This document shows positions 52,471 through 62,021 of a DNA stretch of 64,000 bases, one piece after another. How positions within the stretch are numbered: the first letter of the stretch is position 1; the number at the start of each line of letters is the position of its first letter. The position numbers were made by a program, and so were the translations under genes. The stretch comes from CAILZL01 sp050181835. Lineage in GTDB: Bacteria; Pseudomonadota; Gammaproteobacteria; Steroidobacterales; Steroidobacteraceae. The stretch lies in assembly GCA_050181835.1 (NCBI GenBank), contig JBFXCU010000015.1, forward strand, positions 6,406 to 70,405, in the 5' to 3' direction. The notes below the pieces were generated by a model. That model was given only the letters and a program-made list of their open reading frames with translations, searched no databases and was not told the DNA's origin.

Positions 52471-52615
52471 GTGACTCGCCCACACACCTCCATCATCGAT
52501 TCATTCTATGCCGCACCATCAGAAGGAATGCTCACCTGAACCTGCATCTATAATGTATGCTCTTGGACTGACTAATCGCTTGAGCTTGATACTTGGCAAC
52601 ATCTGCAACGAATCT
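52465..52615. repeat. direct repeat copy A, duplicated with 53832-53982
   Basis: About 150 bases match copy B at roughly 80% identity by eye, with shared blocks such as ATTCTATGCCGCACCATCAG, GCTCTTGGACTGAC and TCGCTTGAGCTTGAT. The two copies bracket the glycosyltransferase gene at 52649-53629. Confidence 0.8.
52519..52608 (-). pseudogene. C-terminal remnant of a family-2 glycosyltransferase
   Basis: The minus strand encodes LQMLPSIKLKRLVSPRAY, then IIDAGSGEHSF and a stop. This matches 24 of the last 29 residues of the glycosyltransferase at 53887-54882 (LQMLPGIKLKRLVSPRAY, VADAGSGTHSS). The rest of the gene is missing. It is a scar of a second copy of that gene, left downstream of the 52649 gene. 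Confidence 0.8.
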
Positions 52616-52648
52616 CGATGAGCAATTGCTGGCAATCCAAGTCAATCA

Positions 52649-53629
52649 TCATTTCGGGCGGTGGACAGGCATTGACTCGCCATACTTGCTCGGTTCCAGC
52701 CAGCGTTTCAATCTTAGTCCCAACAAGTATTTCATGGGTGCCAGCGCCCGCTGCAGTGCAGTCCTGCGCGTCAAACAAAATAGCTCACCCGCCTGTCGAA
52801 ACATATGTAAAGGCAGCTCGATACTAACCCATTGCTGAAAACGACGATCCCATAACACTAGCAGGCGCTGCAAGTAGCGCTGGTGTGTTCCAGGCAAAGA
52901 CGCCAAGGCATCTAGCCGCTCACGGGTAGCACGCAGTCGGTCAATGCCAGCGCCATGTGACATACGTCGTGCGTCACGTTGCTTCAACACATCCGTTACA
53001 TTGTTATGGTGCTGGCGATACCTCACAAGTACTTCGGGCCAGTAAGCCACACCCTCCGCAGTGGCTGCTAAGGCCGCCAACCACCAATCATGAAAGAAGA
53101 CGGCAGGAATAGGTAAGGCCTGCTGGAGCAGCTCACGACGGAATAACATCGCATGACCTGAAACACAGTTGGTCATTACAAAGTTTAGCGGACTACTCAG
53201 ATTCCGCATCGGCCACTTGTCAGACATCCTGATCCCGAGTGAATTGCCTTCGGCATCTACCAGCACCGAATCGCAATAGATCAATGCACGGCTACCAATA
53301 TTCCGCAGCAGTACCGCAAGTTTTTCCGGAACCCAGATATCGTCCTGATCGCAAGGAGCTATGTAGTCACCCACGCACAGCTGCAGTGCATACTCGAAGT
53401 TTCTGCGAAAACCCAAATTCTCTGGTTGAACAACTACCCGAATCCGCGCATCACGCCGGGCATAGTCGTGCAGCAATTGCACCGTTGTATCATCAGAACA
53501 ATCATCAACAGCGACGATCTCAAAGTGAACATGGGTTTGTTGCAACAATGAGTCCATCTGTTGTCGCAGAAAGGCCACGCCGTTATAGGTACATAATGGA
53601 ATTGAGATCAATGACTGAGCGTTTGGCAT
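52649..53629 (-). CDS. family-2 glycosyltransferase
   Basis: A 326-residue GT-A enzyme. It begins LISIPLCTYNGVAFLRQQMD, has the nucleotide-binding IVAVDDCSDD and ARIRVVVQPENLGFRRNFEY, and the metal-binding DXD region YIAPCDQDDIWVPEKLAVLL, given as APCDQDDIWVPEKLAVLL. FFHDWWLAALAA and VRYRQHHNNVTD are shared with the neighbouring paralog. It probably adds a sugar to a cell-surface polysaccharide. ATG 53629. It lies between two copies of a 150-bp repeat. Confidence 0.88.
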   Translation of the reverse strand: MPNAQSLISIPLCTYNGVAFLRQQMDSLLQQTHVHFEIVAVDDCSDDTTVQLLHDYARRDARIRVVVQPENLGFRRNFEYALQLCVGDYIAPCDQDDIWVPEKLAVLLRNIGSRALIYCDSVLVDAEGNSLGIRMSDKWPMRNLSSPLNFVMTNCVSGHAMLFRRELLQQALPIPAVFFHDWWLAALAATAEGVAYWPEVLVRYRQHHNNVTDVLKQRDARRMSHGAGIDRLRATRERLDALASLPGTHQRYLQRLLVLWDRRFQQWVSIELPLHMFRQAGELFCLTRRTALQRALAPMKYLLGLRLKRWLEPSKYGESMPVHRPK

Positions 53630-53831
53630 GATAGGGCGTCGTGGCCAGTTACGCTGCCGCCAGCGTTGGCGACTGCAAAAATCCGAGTGACCCATAGCGC
53701 ACAATGGGATTGTCCTGCGGCGGCAGTGCAGTAGCGTACACCTGCCAGCGCATTGTTGTCTGGCAATACACGCATCGCCTGCACCACTTCGGGAGTACTT
53801 GCACCGACATTGCCAGTCAATCTGTACGCCG

Positions 53832-53982
53832 CGCTGAGTGACTCACGCACACTCATCCATAGTCAAATCCATTCTATGCCGCACCATCAGGAAGAGTGCG
53901 TACCTGAACCTGCATCCGCTACGTAAGCTCTTGGACTGACCAATCGCTTGAGCTTGATGCCTGGCAACATCTGCAAGGCATC
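53832..53982. repeat. direct repeat copy B, duplicated with 52465-52615
   Basis: It contains the last 95 or so bases of the 53887 glycosyltransferase gene and 55 bases downstream of it. The matching copy A holds only the remnant of that gene end. Confidence 0.8.
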
Positions 53983-54882
53983 TTTAATAATCTTGTATCG
54001 TGATTGCTTCTCAATTCTGCGCAACTGCACACCATGACATAGCATGAGCCAGCAAAGTCGCCACGAACACCACTGGGTCTCACGCTGTATCCATAATACT
54101 GAAAATCTCCGTATAAACCTCTGCCGCTGGCATTCAAGCGTCGCAATTTTTTCCAACCGGCGACCAACCTCGCGCAGCTCCCGCAACCGGTAGCCATCTG
54201 GCCGGTTAGCGCGCACGATGAACCTCTGCCCCATCATGTTCGTAACATTTTCTCCGTGCTGCCGGTACCAGACCAATTCCCGGTCACAGTACACAATGCC
54301 TCCGGATGATGCTGCCACCGCCGCAATCCACCAGTCATGAAAAAACTCGCTTGGAATGGTCGACAGTTTTGCGAGCAGTCTGGAATGGAACATCATTGCA
54401 TGGCCTGATACACAATTACCGAATGCAAATGGTGCAGGATTATCACCATCGATCATCGTCACGTAATCCGAAACCCGTGCATGCAACGATGCGGCAGTGG
54501 CATCGACCAGGCGCGAGTTGCAGTAGGCCAGCGCTCGATCACCAATACACTCGATCAGTGCGGTAAGCTTCTCTGGCAGCCAGATATCGTCCTGATCACA
54601 GGGCGCGATGAATTCGCCCCCGCAAGCTCTGATGGCTTGAAGAAAATTGGCCCTGAACCCCAGATTCAGAGGATTGACGTGAACCCTGAGGCGCGCGTCG
54701 CGACCAGCATAGTCAAGAAGAATCTCAACAGTACCATCCTGGGAGCCGTCATCAAATGCAAGAACCTCCAGATTCGCATGTGTCTGGTTTAACAGGCTAT
54801 CCAGCTGGGCAGCGAGGAAACGCTTGCCGTTGTAGGTGCATAGTGGGATCGACACCAGTGCTTCAAGAGGAGGAGAGTTCAA
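53887..54882 (-). CDS. family-2 glycosyltransferase (paralog)
   Basis: A 331-residue GT-A enzyme closely related to the 52649 product: LVSIPLCTYNGKRFLAAQLD, LEVLAFDDGSQDGTVE, VNPLNLGFRANFLQAI, FIAPCDQDDIWLPEKLTALI and EFFHDWWIAAVAASS. It has the usual acidic metal site CDQDD. Its role is presumably in the same surface glycan. The gene ends within repeat copy B, and it starts nine bases after the wzi-like gene on the same strand. Confidence 0.88.
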   Translation of the reverse strand: MNSPPLEALVSIPLCTYNGKRFLAAQLDSLLNQTHANLEVLAFDDGSQDGTVEILLDYAGRDARLRVHVNPLNLGFRANFLQAIRACGGEFIAPCDQDDIWLPEKLTALIECIGDRALAYCNSRLVDATAASLHARVSDYVTMIDGDNPAPFAFGNCVSGHAMMFHSRLLAKLSTIPSEFFHDWWIAAVAASSGGIVYCDRELVWYRQHGENVTNMMGQRFIVRANRPDGYRLRELREVGRRLEKIATLECQRQRFIRRFSVLWIQRETQWCSWRLCWLMLCHGVQLRRIEKQSRYKIIKDALQMLPGIKLKRLVSPRAYVADAGSGTHSS

Positions 54883-54891
54883 ACACCCCCC

Positions 54892-56874
54892 TCAGAAAGT
54901 TCGTGAAACATACAGACTGAACCCACTGATGTCAGTATGTATGCGTGGCATGATGCCGCTGATGTCCGGAGGATCTGTAGGCAGAATGCGATTTCGGGTC
55001 AGCTTGTCATGCATGCGCATATCAACACCAACATCCCAGCCTGGAACCAGGTGCAACCACTGCACGCCGCCGCCCCAGTAGTAGCCCAGTGCAGTCGCGC
55101 CCTCATGCATCCGGCCCACGCCAAAAAAGCCGGAAGCTGCAAAACTTTTATTGAACCGGTAACGATAATCCAGCGCTCTTAATGACATGATCTTTCTGCC
55201 ATGCATGTTGTCCAGCTCAATCCGAGTACCCAGATCGCTGCTTTCAGACACAGGCCGCCTGAGCCCGACCCCCACGTGATAACCGACCGCATCACCCGTC
55301 CAGTTGAATTGCGCATCGGGCAACAGGATATCGCGCATGTGACTGTTGTTGACGCCCGCATCCACAAAGAACGTCACACCAAAATCAGTTCCCTCACCAG
55401 AAACATCTCCCATCCCGGCAACAGGCAAGACAAATCCGGCAAAATCCATCGAGGCACGCAGCCCGCCATAGCCCCCTTCAAACGCACCTCGCCCCCCGTA
55501 AATCTCCGTATCCACACCCTTGCCACGCCAGGCCGTGCTGTACTTGAGTGACGCTTGATGCAAATGCTGGTACTGCCTGCCTTGCAAGGCAGATTGGCCC
55601 AGCGGATAACCGAACCCGGCCGTCCTCCAGCTGGCTTGCCAATACGCGCCAGAGTCTGTGCGCAGACCCACACGCAACAAGTGACTGCTGCCAGTCACTT
55701 TATCTCCGCGCGCACGCTGGTCACCGAACCAATGTCCCAAGACATCGCCATGGTTTGTCAGCCCATCAGGATAGATATGGTGCGTGTACCAGACATTTTG
55801 CCAGTCGGAAAACTCGTACGTCGCATCGAAGCGTCCGGCAAGCGATGGAAAATCAACTCCCAGCATCAGAGCAGAATCGCCGAGTCGATACGAACCAGCA
55901 TATGAATTGTCTTCGCCCGCGAATTCCATTTTCACTGCAAACGGCACTTTGCCCGGGAACAAGATCGTGCTGGCCAGTGATGCCACTTGGTTGCCAAACT
56001 CCTGACTAGTGCCCGCTACGTCAGGACGATTCGAATTGACGGTAATAGCATCAAGAAAGTCTGACAAGCGCGCACCGCGCGCACCGCCACCGTATTGCAT
56101 CAGGCGGTTTAGCGACACGGCGTATCCGGGAGCCGGTGTGACGCTGAGCTGCAATCCGGCGAGCTTCGGGTACCCTGCCGTTGTAGAACCGAAATAGGCA
56201 ATGTCATTCTGACGCGACATCTGCGCCAGAAATACTTCATAGGAAATCCCCAGCGGCCCGAGTGGAACGGCGTTGGACAGCGTCACCGATGGCATAGTGG
56301 GCGCTTCGGTGCTAATCAGGATGCTGCTGTCGGACATGGGTGACAGCCAGTGGTCACGATAACCGATGTCCAGCTGGGCAAAATCGAATCCAGCACTGAG
56401 CAGTGTGCCTGTTGGCGTCACCTCACCGTCATAGCCCACACCACCGGCACTCAACAGCAGATGATCAAACGGTTGATAAAAGCCACTTGCTGCAACTTGC
56501 CAGATGCTATCGACACTTTTGCCATGCGCATTGGGAATTACCTGCTTAGTGTCGCCGACTGCTGCATTGGCCTGCACCTGAAACAGTGTGACACCTGAAT
56601 CGCGCATATAGGATTGCAGGTAACTCCGCACCACCGCACACAACCCCGGATCAACCTCACAGACAGCAGGCAAGGCATCAAGAACAGCCGCTGCAGCAAT
56701 CGGTCGCCGCATGACCGGCTGACCCGCCAATATCATTGCCCGTTCAATCTGGCGCTCAATCATTGGCGACAAGTTCAGCGGCAGATACGGTGACACGCCG
56801 CGTGCATCGGCCTGCTGGGCTGCCAGTAACAGCGTAAAAAAAACCAGTCTCGTGCGTGCAGACAGATCAAACAT
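54892..56874 (-). CDS. Wzi-like capsule assembly outer-membrane protein
   Basis: A 660-residue protein with a signal peptide (VFFTLLLAAQQADARG) and a large beta-barrel: alternating aromatic strands such as FDFAQLDIGYRDHWLSPM and YHVGVGLRRPVSESSDL, ending SGFSLYVSRTF with terminal Phe. DFAQLDIGYRDHWLSPMSDS is the Wzi-family signature, in which the barrel lies at the surface and helps anchor capsule. Its place between glycosyltransferase genes supports that. The start codon overlaps a decayed glycosyltransferase by six bases. Confidence 0.87.
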   Translation of the reverse strand: MFDLSARTRLVFFTLLLAAQQADARGVSPYLPLNLSPMIERQIERAMILAGQPVMRRPIAAAAVLDALPAVCEVDPGLCAVVRSYLQSYMRDSGVTLFQVQANAAVGDTKQVIPNAHGKSVDSIWQVAASGFYQPFDHLLLSAGGVGYDGEVTPTGTLLSAGFDFAQLDIGYRDHWLSPMSDSSILISTEAPTMPSVTLSNAVPLGPLGISYEVFLAQMSRQNDIAYFGSTTAGYPKLAGLQLSVTPAPGYAVSLNRLMQYGGGARGARLSDFLDAITVNSNRPDVAGTSQEFGNQVASLASTILFPGKVPFAVKMEFAGEDNSYAGSYRLGDSALMLGVDFPSLAGRFDATYEFSDWQNVWYTHHIYPDGLTNHGDVLGHWFGDQRARGDKVTGSSHLLRVGLRTDSGAYWQASWRTAGFGYPLGQSALQGRQYQHLHQASLKYSTAWRGKGVDTEIYGGRGAFEGGYGGLRASMDFAGFVLPVAGMGDVSGEGTDFGVTFFVDAGVNNSHMRDILLPDAQFNWTGDAVGYHVGVGLRRPVSESSDLGTRIELDNMHGRKIMSLRALDYRYRFNKSFAASGFFGVGRMHEGATALGYYWGGGVQWLHLVPGWDVGVDMRMHDKLTRNRILPTDPPDISGIMPRIHTDISGFSLYVSRTF

Positions 56875-57170
56875 TCAATTCACCCAGCGCATGCTTGATG
56901 CGTCCATGAAACCCGGCCTTGTTTTCCAGATACCAGGCACGCCTTGCCGCCTAGCAAATTCAATTTCGGTTGTGACATGGCTATGACCCGCTCAATTGAG
57001 CTGACCAGAGCCGCTTCATCAAACAAATAGCGCTGTGCCAGTCAGCGCTTTACACCCGCATGACAGGACAACAGCATGTCATGTTCCGGTGCCACCAACT
57101 CATTCATTGATGGCACACATCGGATCACTATATCAGGTCGCGAAACGCAAGCCGCTTGCAGATCAACCAG
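56869..57170 (-). pseudogene. C-terminal remnant of a GT-B (family 1/4) glycosyltransferase
   Basis: Directly after the stop of the 57171 gene the minus strand reads DLQAACVSRPDIVIRC, VPSMNELVAPEHDMLLSCHA, a TGA stop, then RYLFDEAALVSSIERVIAMS and, after a frameshift, ARRAWYLENKAGFHGRIKHA. This order is typical of the end of GT-B glycosyltransferases (SxxxSMNELVAPEHD, then the final helices). The N-terminal domains are absent. The remnant overlaps the wzi start. Confidence 0.75.
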
Positions 57171-58160
57171 TCACAACCCCATCCAGCGCCGGGGGACTAG
57201 CAACTTGAATGCGCGCTCGAATGCTTTACGACGTAACCCTGGATGCATCAGCCCACGATAAATATGCCGCAACCAAGCGCGTTTAGGCTGATTGAGCACC
57301 GCTTCGCGGGCATCAGCTTCAACACGATACATAGACACAATCCGCCGAGCCATGGCGCGCTTCTCGGGCACCAACTGGGTCAGCGCCATCAAGCAGCGCT
57401 CATGATCATCGGCAATCTCCCGATAAATACGAATGGTGCGTTCATATCGGCGACGGCGTGAGCCGCGCCTGCCACCCTCAATTGAATAGACCCAATTGCC
57501 GAGATTGTTCTCATGGCGGCGATACCGCAGCAACGACTCCCGCAGGCAGTAGACTGGCCCGAACAGGCTGGCTCTCAAACTCAGCATGGTGTCTTCAACT
57601 GTACCCTGAAGCGGCGGCAGCCCGATCAGCAGCTCACGGCGAATCGCCATCGATGCACCCAGCAAGGTCGCAAATTTTCCACAATGCAGAAACTGATATT
57701 GATTCATCGGTGACTTGATACCCCAGACTCCACGCCGCAGCACCACACCGTGCTGGTCGATCTCATCCACCGTCGAGCCTACTGCATAAATATCGGGATG
57801 CGTTTCCATCGCCAGCAATAGGTCATGGACTCGATGCGGATGGGACACGTCATCGCCAGCCATGAATACAAATACATCACCCTCCGCCATCGCTGCCAAG
57901 GTATTGATGTGTTGGCACAACCCCTGATTGGCCTCATTGCGTCGCACAACAACACGATGACGTCCGGTGTATTGCGCCACACGCTCTACGACTAAGTCGA
58001 AGCCGCGATCATCCGACGCATCATCGGACACAATAATTTCGCATGGCACAGTCTGCGCAAGCGCACCTTCCAGTGTCTCGAGTATGGTTTTTTCCATTCG
58101 ATACGCCAACAGAAAGATGCTAGCTGAAAGCTTCAGAGAACCAGCATTCGTATCATTCAT
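57171..58160 (-). CDS. family-2 glycosyltransferase
   Basis: A 329-residue GT-A enzyme: SIFLLAYRMEKTILETLEGA, CEIIVSDDASDDRGFDLV, NEANQGLCQHINTLAAMAEG and the metal site VFVFMAGDDVSHPHRVHDLL. It continues with FATLLGASMAIRRELL and VEDTMLSLRASLFG and a basic C-terminal helical tail ending LLVPRRWMGL. It likely acts in the same surface-glycan pathway. Its 3' end abuts a decayed GT-B gene. Divergent from the 58407 gene. Confidence 0.88.
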   Translation of the reverse strand: MNDTNAGSLKLSASIFLLAYRMEKTILETLEGALAQTVPCEIIVSDDASDDRGFDLVVERVAQYTGRHRVVVRRNEANQGLCQHINTLAAMAEGDVFVFMAGDDVSHPHRVHDLLLAMETHPDIYAVGSTVDEIDQHGVVLRRGVWGIKSPMNQYQFLHCGKFATLLGASMAIRRELLIGLPPLQGTVEDTMLSLRASLFGPVYCLRESLLRYRRHENNLGNWVYSIEGGRRGSRRRRYERTIRIYREIADDHERCLMALTQLVPEKRAMARRIVSMYRVEADAREAVLNQPKRAWLRHIYRGLMHPGLRRKAFERAFKLLVPRRWMGL

Positions 58161-58406
58161 GGATCAGTATCCGCAATTAGCCATAGACCTAAGATTGTAT
58201 CCAACCCCATCTATTCGCACAGTAACAGACCGCCAACTAGGAGAACCAATGTGAGTATCGGCTTGGTCGCTATCCTTCAGCCAGGCCGGACAGCGCCAGC
58301 CACATTCGTACAAAAGGTCTTCTAAAGCGCGTAGCACAACAATGTTTGCTGCTCATTCGAGTGCCCATTACCATACCGACATGCAAAAAATACAACTGTC
58401 GCCACG

Positions 58407-59483
58407 ATGCTGAACTGGCTTCGTAAGCTTATCTCTGGCGCTACTACGCCAACCATCTCGCCGAACACATTTGTAGTCTGGGAGCCCTGCACCCATTCGC
58501 ATGCCGAAGTGGTGCCGGGCTATGTGCAGTATCTGCTCGACCTGGGATTCGACGTCTCAGTGTTTGCCACGCCAGAACGATTTGATGAAGGCCTGTTTTC
58601 AAGATTCGATGACCCACGCATCAGCCTGAACAGACTGTCTCAAGCTTCCATACGGCGGTTTTTCCGGAAAAATGGCCTGTTACAGGCGCGCGGCATATTG
58701 ATCACTACAGCAAGAAAGATCAGCGGCAAGGATAACTATATCGCTGAACGCGAATTGTTCTCCACGCTGCGACCGGAGCAGAAAGTCCTGCTGGTAGAGC
58801 ACGATATCAAGGCAACCGCTGATAACGGCTGCCTGACGCCGCAGATCATCACGCTGCGCAAGGCACACTACAAGCACGCCCTTACCACCGTGATCAACCC
58901 GCATTACTTTGGCAACATTAACACGGCGCACCGCAAGGCAGAGACTGTCAACTTCATCACGATTGGCGCGATGCGCGGCAAACGTCGCAATACACGCTTG
59001 CTGATTGAAGCCGCGACAGTCCTTCATGACCGGGGCATCACCCACTTCAAGATCACCGTGATCGGCAACGGCAGCCTGCGTGCCGTTCCTGCACACATCA
59101 GACATCATTTCGATATCAAGGGCCGGGTGGATTTTTCAACCCTGTATGCAGAGCTGGAACAAGCCGACTTCTTTCTGACGCTGCTCGACCCGGAGAATCC
59201 ACAACATGATCGCTACATCACCACCGGCACCAGCGGCAGCTTCCAGCTGATTTACGGTTTTGTGAAGCCCTGCCTGATTGCTAAAAAGTTTGCGCCCGTA
59301 AATGGTTTCAATGAAGACAACAGTGTTGTGTACAAGGAGAATTCGGATCTAGCACGGGCGATGGGTGACACAATTTTCATGACACAAGATATTTATGCAA
59401 ACTTGCAGCAAGAGCTAAAAAAACATTCCGAATTGCTGTACGCAGAATCACTGAAAAATCTGCAAAAACTCGTTTACTCTTAG
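58407..59483 (+). CDS. GT-B type glycosyltransferase
   Basis: A 358-residue protein with the GT-B layout. The N-terminal half has HSHAEVVPGYVQYLLDLGFD, and the linker to the second domain is VNFITIGAMRGKRRNTRLLI. The donor domain has ITHFKITVIGNGSLRAVP and FDIKGRVDFSTLYAELEQAD, then TSGSFQLIYGFVKPCLIAKK where family-1 enzymes have their nucleotide loop. The usual E(x7)E is not obvious, so the donor is unclear. It stands alone on the plus strand in the polysaccharide region. Confidence 0.75.
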   Translation: MLNWLRKLISGATTPTISPNTFVVWEPCTHSHAEVVPGYVQYLLDLGFDVSVFATPERFDEGLFSRFDDPRISLNRLSQASIRRFFRKNGLLQARGILITTARKISGKDNYIAERELFSTLRPEQKVLLVEHDIKATADNGCLTPQIITLRKAHYKHALTTVINPHYFGNINTAHRKAETVNFITIGAMRGKRRNTRLLIEAATVLHDRGITHFKITVIGNGSLRAVPAHIRHHFDIKGRVDFSTLYAELEQADFFLTLLDPENPQHDRYITTGTSGSFQLIYGFVKPCLIAKKFAPVNGFNEDNSVVYKENSDLARAMGDTIFMTQDIYANLQQELKKHSELLYAESLKNLQKLVYS

Positions 59484-59733
59484 TAGCATCAGATGTTGAT
59501 CACCAATATAGCTATGATCCGAAACTCCCGCAATCATAAATCAAGACGCGATACAGCCATCTGTGTCGCACGAGGCTGAAAATATCCTTCTGTAATACTG
59601 CCAAAGTCTACAAAAAATTTTCAGTTCGATAGCAAACTTAAGCCTTATAAAACAGGGACGACGTAGCTGGCAATCATGAGGAAATCACAGTAGAAAATAC
59701 CGCACACCTCCAATCACTGCCGCCACCAGAAAA

Positions 59734-60390
59734 CTAACTAGAACTAGACATTCTGGCGAGGAAAGCAAATTGCATCCACTGGGTATCTTCAAACCATTGC
59801 GTCTTCAGTAAACTCCTTGTGATCCAGCCTTTCCGTTGCCAGTATCGATTGATACCAGAGAATCGAACGACATCAAACCCAGCACGCATGAGTAACTTAG
59901 GGAAACTTCTTATGGTATAGAAGCGTAGGTGCGTACGATCAAGAACGCCTTCATCGTGATACTCCCACTCCTTGTTAAACATCAGATCTTTCAATACGGG
60001 AAAATAACGCATATTGGGAATTGAGCCCATAAGGTATCCACCAGTACACATTTTCTCGCGTACAGACATAAGAAAGCCAAAATCATCAGCCATATGCTCA
60101 ATGACATCGTTGCAAATTACTAAATCAAATATGGCATTAGGCAGTTGCGGCTGAACTTCTTCGTACTTGCCGATCAACACGTTATTTAAGCTCTTCTTGG
60201 CAATTTCGGCTGCATCCCTGAAAGGCTCCACACCCCACGTTTCAGCAGTCTCAGCAAGATTTGAACTAAACCCGCCGCGACCGCAGCCTATTTCTAAGAC
60301 GCGCGAATAACGCTCCGGCAGAAACCCCCTAAGCTCTGCGCGGGTCGCAGCATAGTATTCGGAATCTGCGTTAGGAACTGAAGGGGTCAT
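59734..60390 (-). CDS. class I SAM-dependent methyltransferase
   Basis: A 218-residue methyltransferase. The SAM-binding motif I is RVLEIGCGRGGFSSNLAE; later motifs are FDLVICNDVIEHMADDFGFL and GGYLMGSIPNMRYFPVLKDL. The end of the domain, LDRTHLRFYTIRSFPKLLMR, is typical of polysaccharide-cluster methyltransferases that act on sugars or lipid intermediates. The target is unknown. The context suggests modification of the surface glycan. Confidence 0.87.
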   Translation of the reverse strand: MTPSVPNADSEYYAATRAELRGFLPERYSRVLEIGCGRGGFSSNLAETAETWGVEPFRDAAEIAKKSLNNVLIGKYEEVQPQLPNAIFDLVICNDVIEHMADDFGFLMSVREKMCTGGYLMGSIPNMRYFPVLKDLMFNKEWEYHDEGVLDRTHLRFYTIRSFPKLLMRAGFDVVRFSGINRYWQRKGWITRSLLKTQWFEDTQWMQFAFLARMSSSS

Positions 60391-60429
60391 TAATCTCTCA
60401 CTTGTAGTTGTATCAAGATATTCTGAGAA

Positions 60430-61122
60430 CTATATCCGAACCGGATCCGGCAGCAATTCCCGCACCGCATTCACCGCCGGAAATTCCGCCATGTGCCGCA
60501 CCGGCATACTCGAATCCGGTTGCGCGACGGCGAACACCTGACCGATGCCGTAGGCATGGGCAGCACGCAGTACCGACAGGTTGTCATCCACGAACAGGGC
60601 TTTTGTACGTTCAAGATTTAGTTTGTTTTGCAGTTGCGGCCAGAACGCCGGGTTTTCTTTGGGAAAGCCCAAGCTATGTGAGGACACTACTTCGTCCAGA
60701 TATTGTTCCAGACCGGTATGCTGAAATTTGACCGCACAGGCATCCAGATGTGCATTGGTCACCAGCACCACCCGACGACCCATTTGTCGGATCGCAACCA
60801 AAAAGGCCTCCGCACCCGGCAAAAAGCGAATCTGCTCGCGCGCCTCATGTTTCAGCGCGGCCACATTCAGGCCCAGTTGCTGACTCCAGTGATCGGTGCA
60901 GTACCACTGCAAAGTGCCTTGATGCGCGGCAAAACGCGGCTGCAATTCGGCCTGGGCTTCATGCAACGCCATACCACGCGCTGCGCCGTAACGCAGCGGA
61001 ATCAGTTCGGTCCAGAAATAGTTGTCGAAGCTCAGATCGAGCAGCGTGCCGTCCATGTCCAGCAGCACAGTCTGAATGCGCGACCAATCGGCTGCTGAGC
61101 ATTGCTTATGTGATTTAGTCAC
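60430..61122 (-). CDS. HAD-family hydrolase, GMP/IMP nucleotidase (YrfG)-like
   Basis: A 230-residue HAD phosphatase. Motif I is VLLDMDGTLLDLSFDNYFW, motif II VVLVTNAHLDACAVK, motif III near GFPKENPAFWPQLQ and motif IV LFVDDNLSVLRAAHAYG. The text LSFDNYFWTELIPLRYGAA is characteristic of the YrfG group, which dephosphorylates GMP and IMP in E. coli. The start is uncertain: GTG 61122 is the first plausible codon, lacking a clear ribosome-binding site. Divergent from the 61248 gene. Confidence 0.85.
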   Translation of the reverse strand: MTKSHKQCSAADWSRIQTVLLDMDGTLLDLSFDNYFWTELIPLRYGAARGMALHEAQAELQPRFAAHQGTLQWYCTDHWSQQLGLNVAALKHEAREQIRFLPGAEAFLVAIRQMGRRVVLVTNAHLDACAVKFQHTGLEQYLDEVVSSHSLGFPKENPAFWPQLQNKLNLERTKALFVDDNLSVLRAAHAYGIGQVFAVAQPDSSMPVRHMAEFPAVNAVRELLPDPVRI

Positions 61123-61247
61123 GACAGACTCATTGACAATAACTACCTCTAAGGTAGCAAAACAATGCAACGGAATGGCAGTTATCCATACAATATCGCT
61201 GCGAAGGCATCCCGCAATTTGATTGACAGCAATAAAGACACCCAACC

Positions 61248-62021
61248 ATGTTCCGCAAACTGCGTATTGCCATACTGCTCATCATCCTGATCTTTGTTGC
61301 CGCCAACACCTGGCTGGATCGGGTGTACAGCACCGACTGGAATGGCGCTTTGCAAGTAGCACTGTATCCAGTCAATGCGGATGGCAGCAACGTTGCAAGT
61401 GACTTTATTGAACAATTATCCAGCAGTGAATTACAGCGATTGGAGGATTTTTTCTCGCAACAAGCCCAGTACCACGGCCTATCACTACAACGACCATTGC
61501 GATTCTCGCTCGCGCCTGCGCTGGTGGCAGTGCCACCCACCGTTCCCGAAGATGCAGGCCGACTCGGGGTAATGTTGTGGAGTCTGAAATTGCGCTGGTT
61601 TACTTGGAAGCTAACTGATCCGGCTGGCCCCACACCGACCATTCGCTTATTCATGCTGTATCACGATCCCGCTAACGCTTCCGTGCTGCCGCATTCAGTG
61701 GGGCTGCAAAAAGGTCTGGTTGGTATCGCGCATGTTTTTGCAGCAAAAGACATGGCGCACGCCAATCAGGTGATCGTAGCGCACGAGCTGCTACATACTT
61801 TGGGCGCAACGGATAAATACGACCTGCAAACCAACCTACCGCTTTACTCTGATGGTTACGCCGACCCACAGAAAACTCCATCCCTGCCGCAAACACTGGC
61901 GGAACTGATGGCCGGGCGCATTGCTGTAAGCGAAACTCATGCCGAGCAAGCCAACAGCCTGAGCGACTGCGTAATCGGCGATTTGACTGCACGCGAAATT
62001 GGCTGGACCAAAGCACAATGA
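61248..62021 (+). CDS. predicted membrane-anchored zinc metallopeptidase-like protein
   Basis: A 257-residue protein with one N-terminal membrane helix (IAILLIILIFVAANTWL, about residues 7-23) and a periplasmic domain. It holds a zinc-type HExxH motif in NQVIVAHELLHTLGATDKYD, near residue 180, with a further Asp/Tyr after it. I do not recognise a named family with certainty. Its stop overlaps the start of the following ABC ATPase gene (ATGA, 62018-62021), so translation is coupled and a shared role is possible. Confidence 0.65.
   Translation: MFRKLRIAILLIILIFVAANTWLDRVYSTDWNGALQVALYPVNADGSNVASDFIEQLSSSELQRLEDFFSQQAQYHGLSLQRPLRFSLAPALVAVPPTVPEDAGRLGVMLWSLKLRWFTWKLTDPAGPTPTIRLFMLYHDPANASVLPHSVGLQKGLVGIAHVFAAKDMAHANQVIVAHELLHTLGATDKYDLQTNLPLYSDGYADPQKTPSLPQTLAELMAGRIAVSETHAEQANSLSDCVIGDLTAREIGWTKAQ

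Noticed and set aside
53630..53886. A small gene between the two paralogous glycosyltransferases
   Set aside because: A minus-strand frame of about 80 codons exists but shows no domain or start signal, and part of it overlaps repeat copy B.
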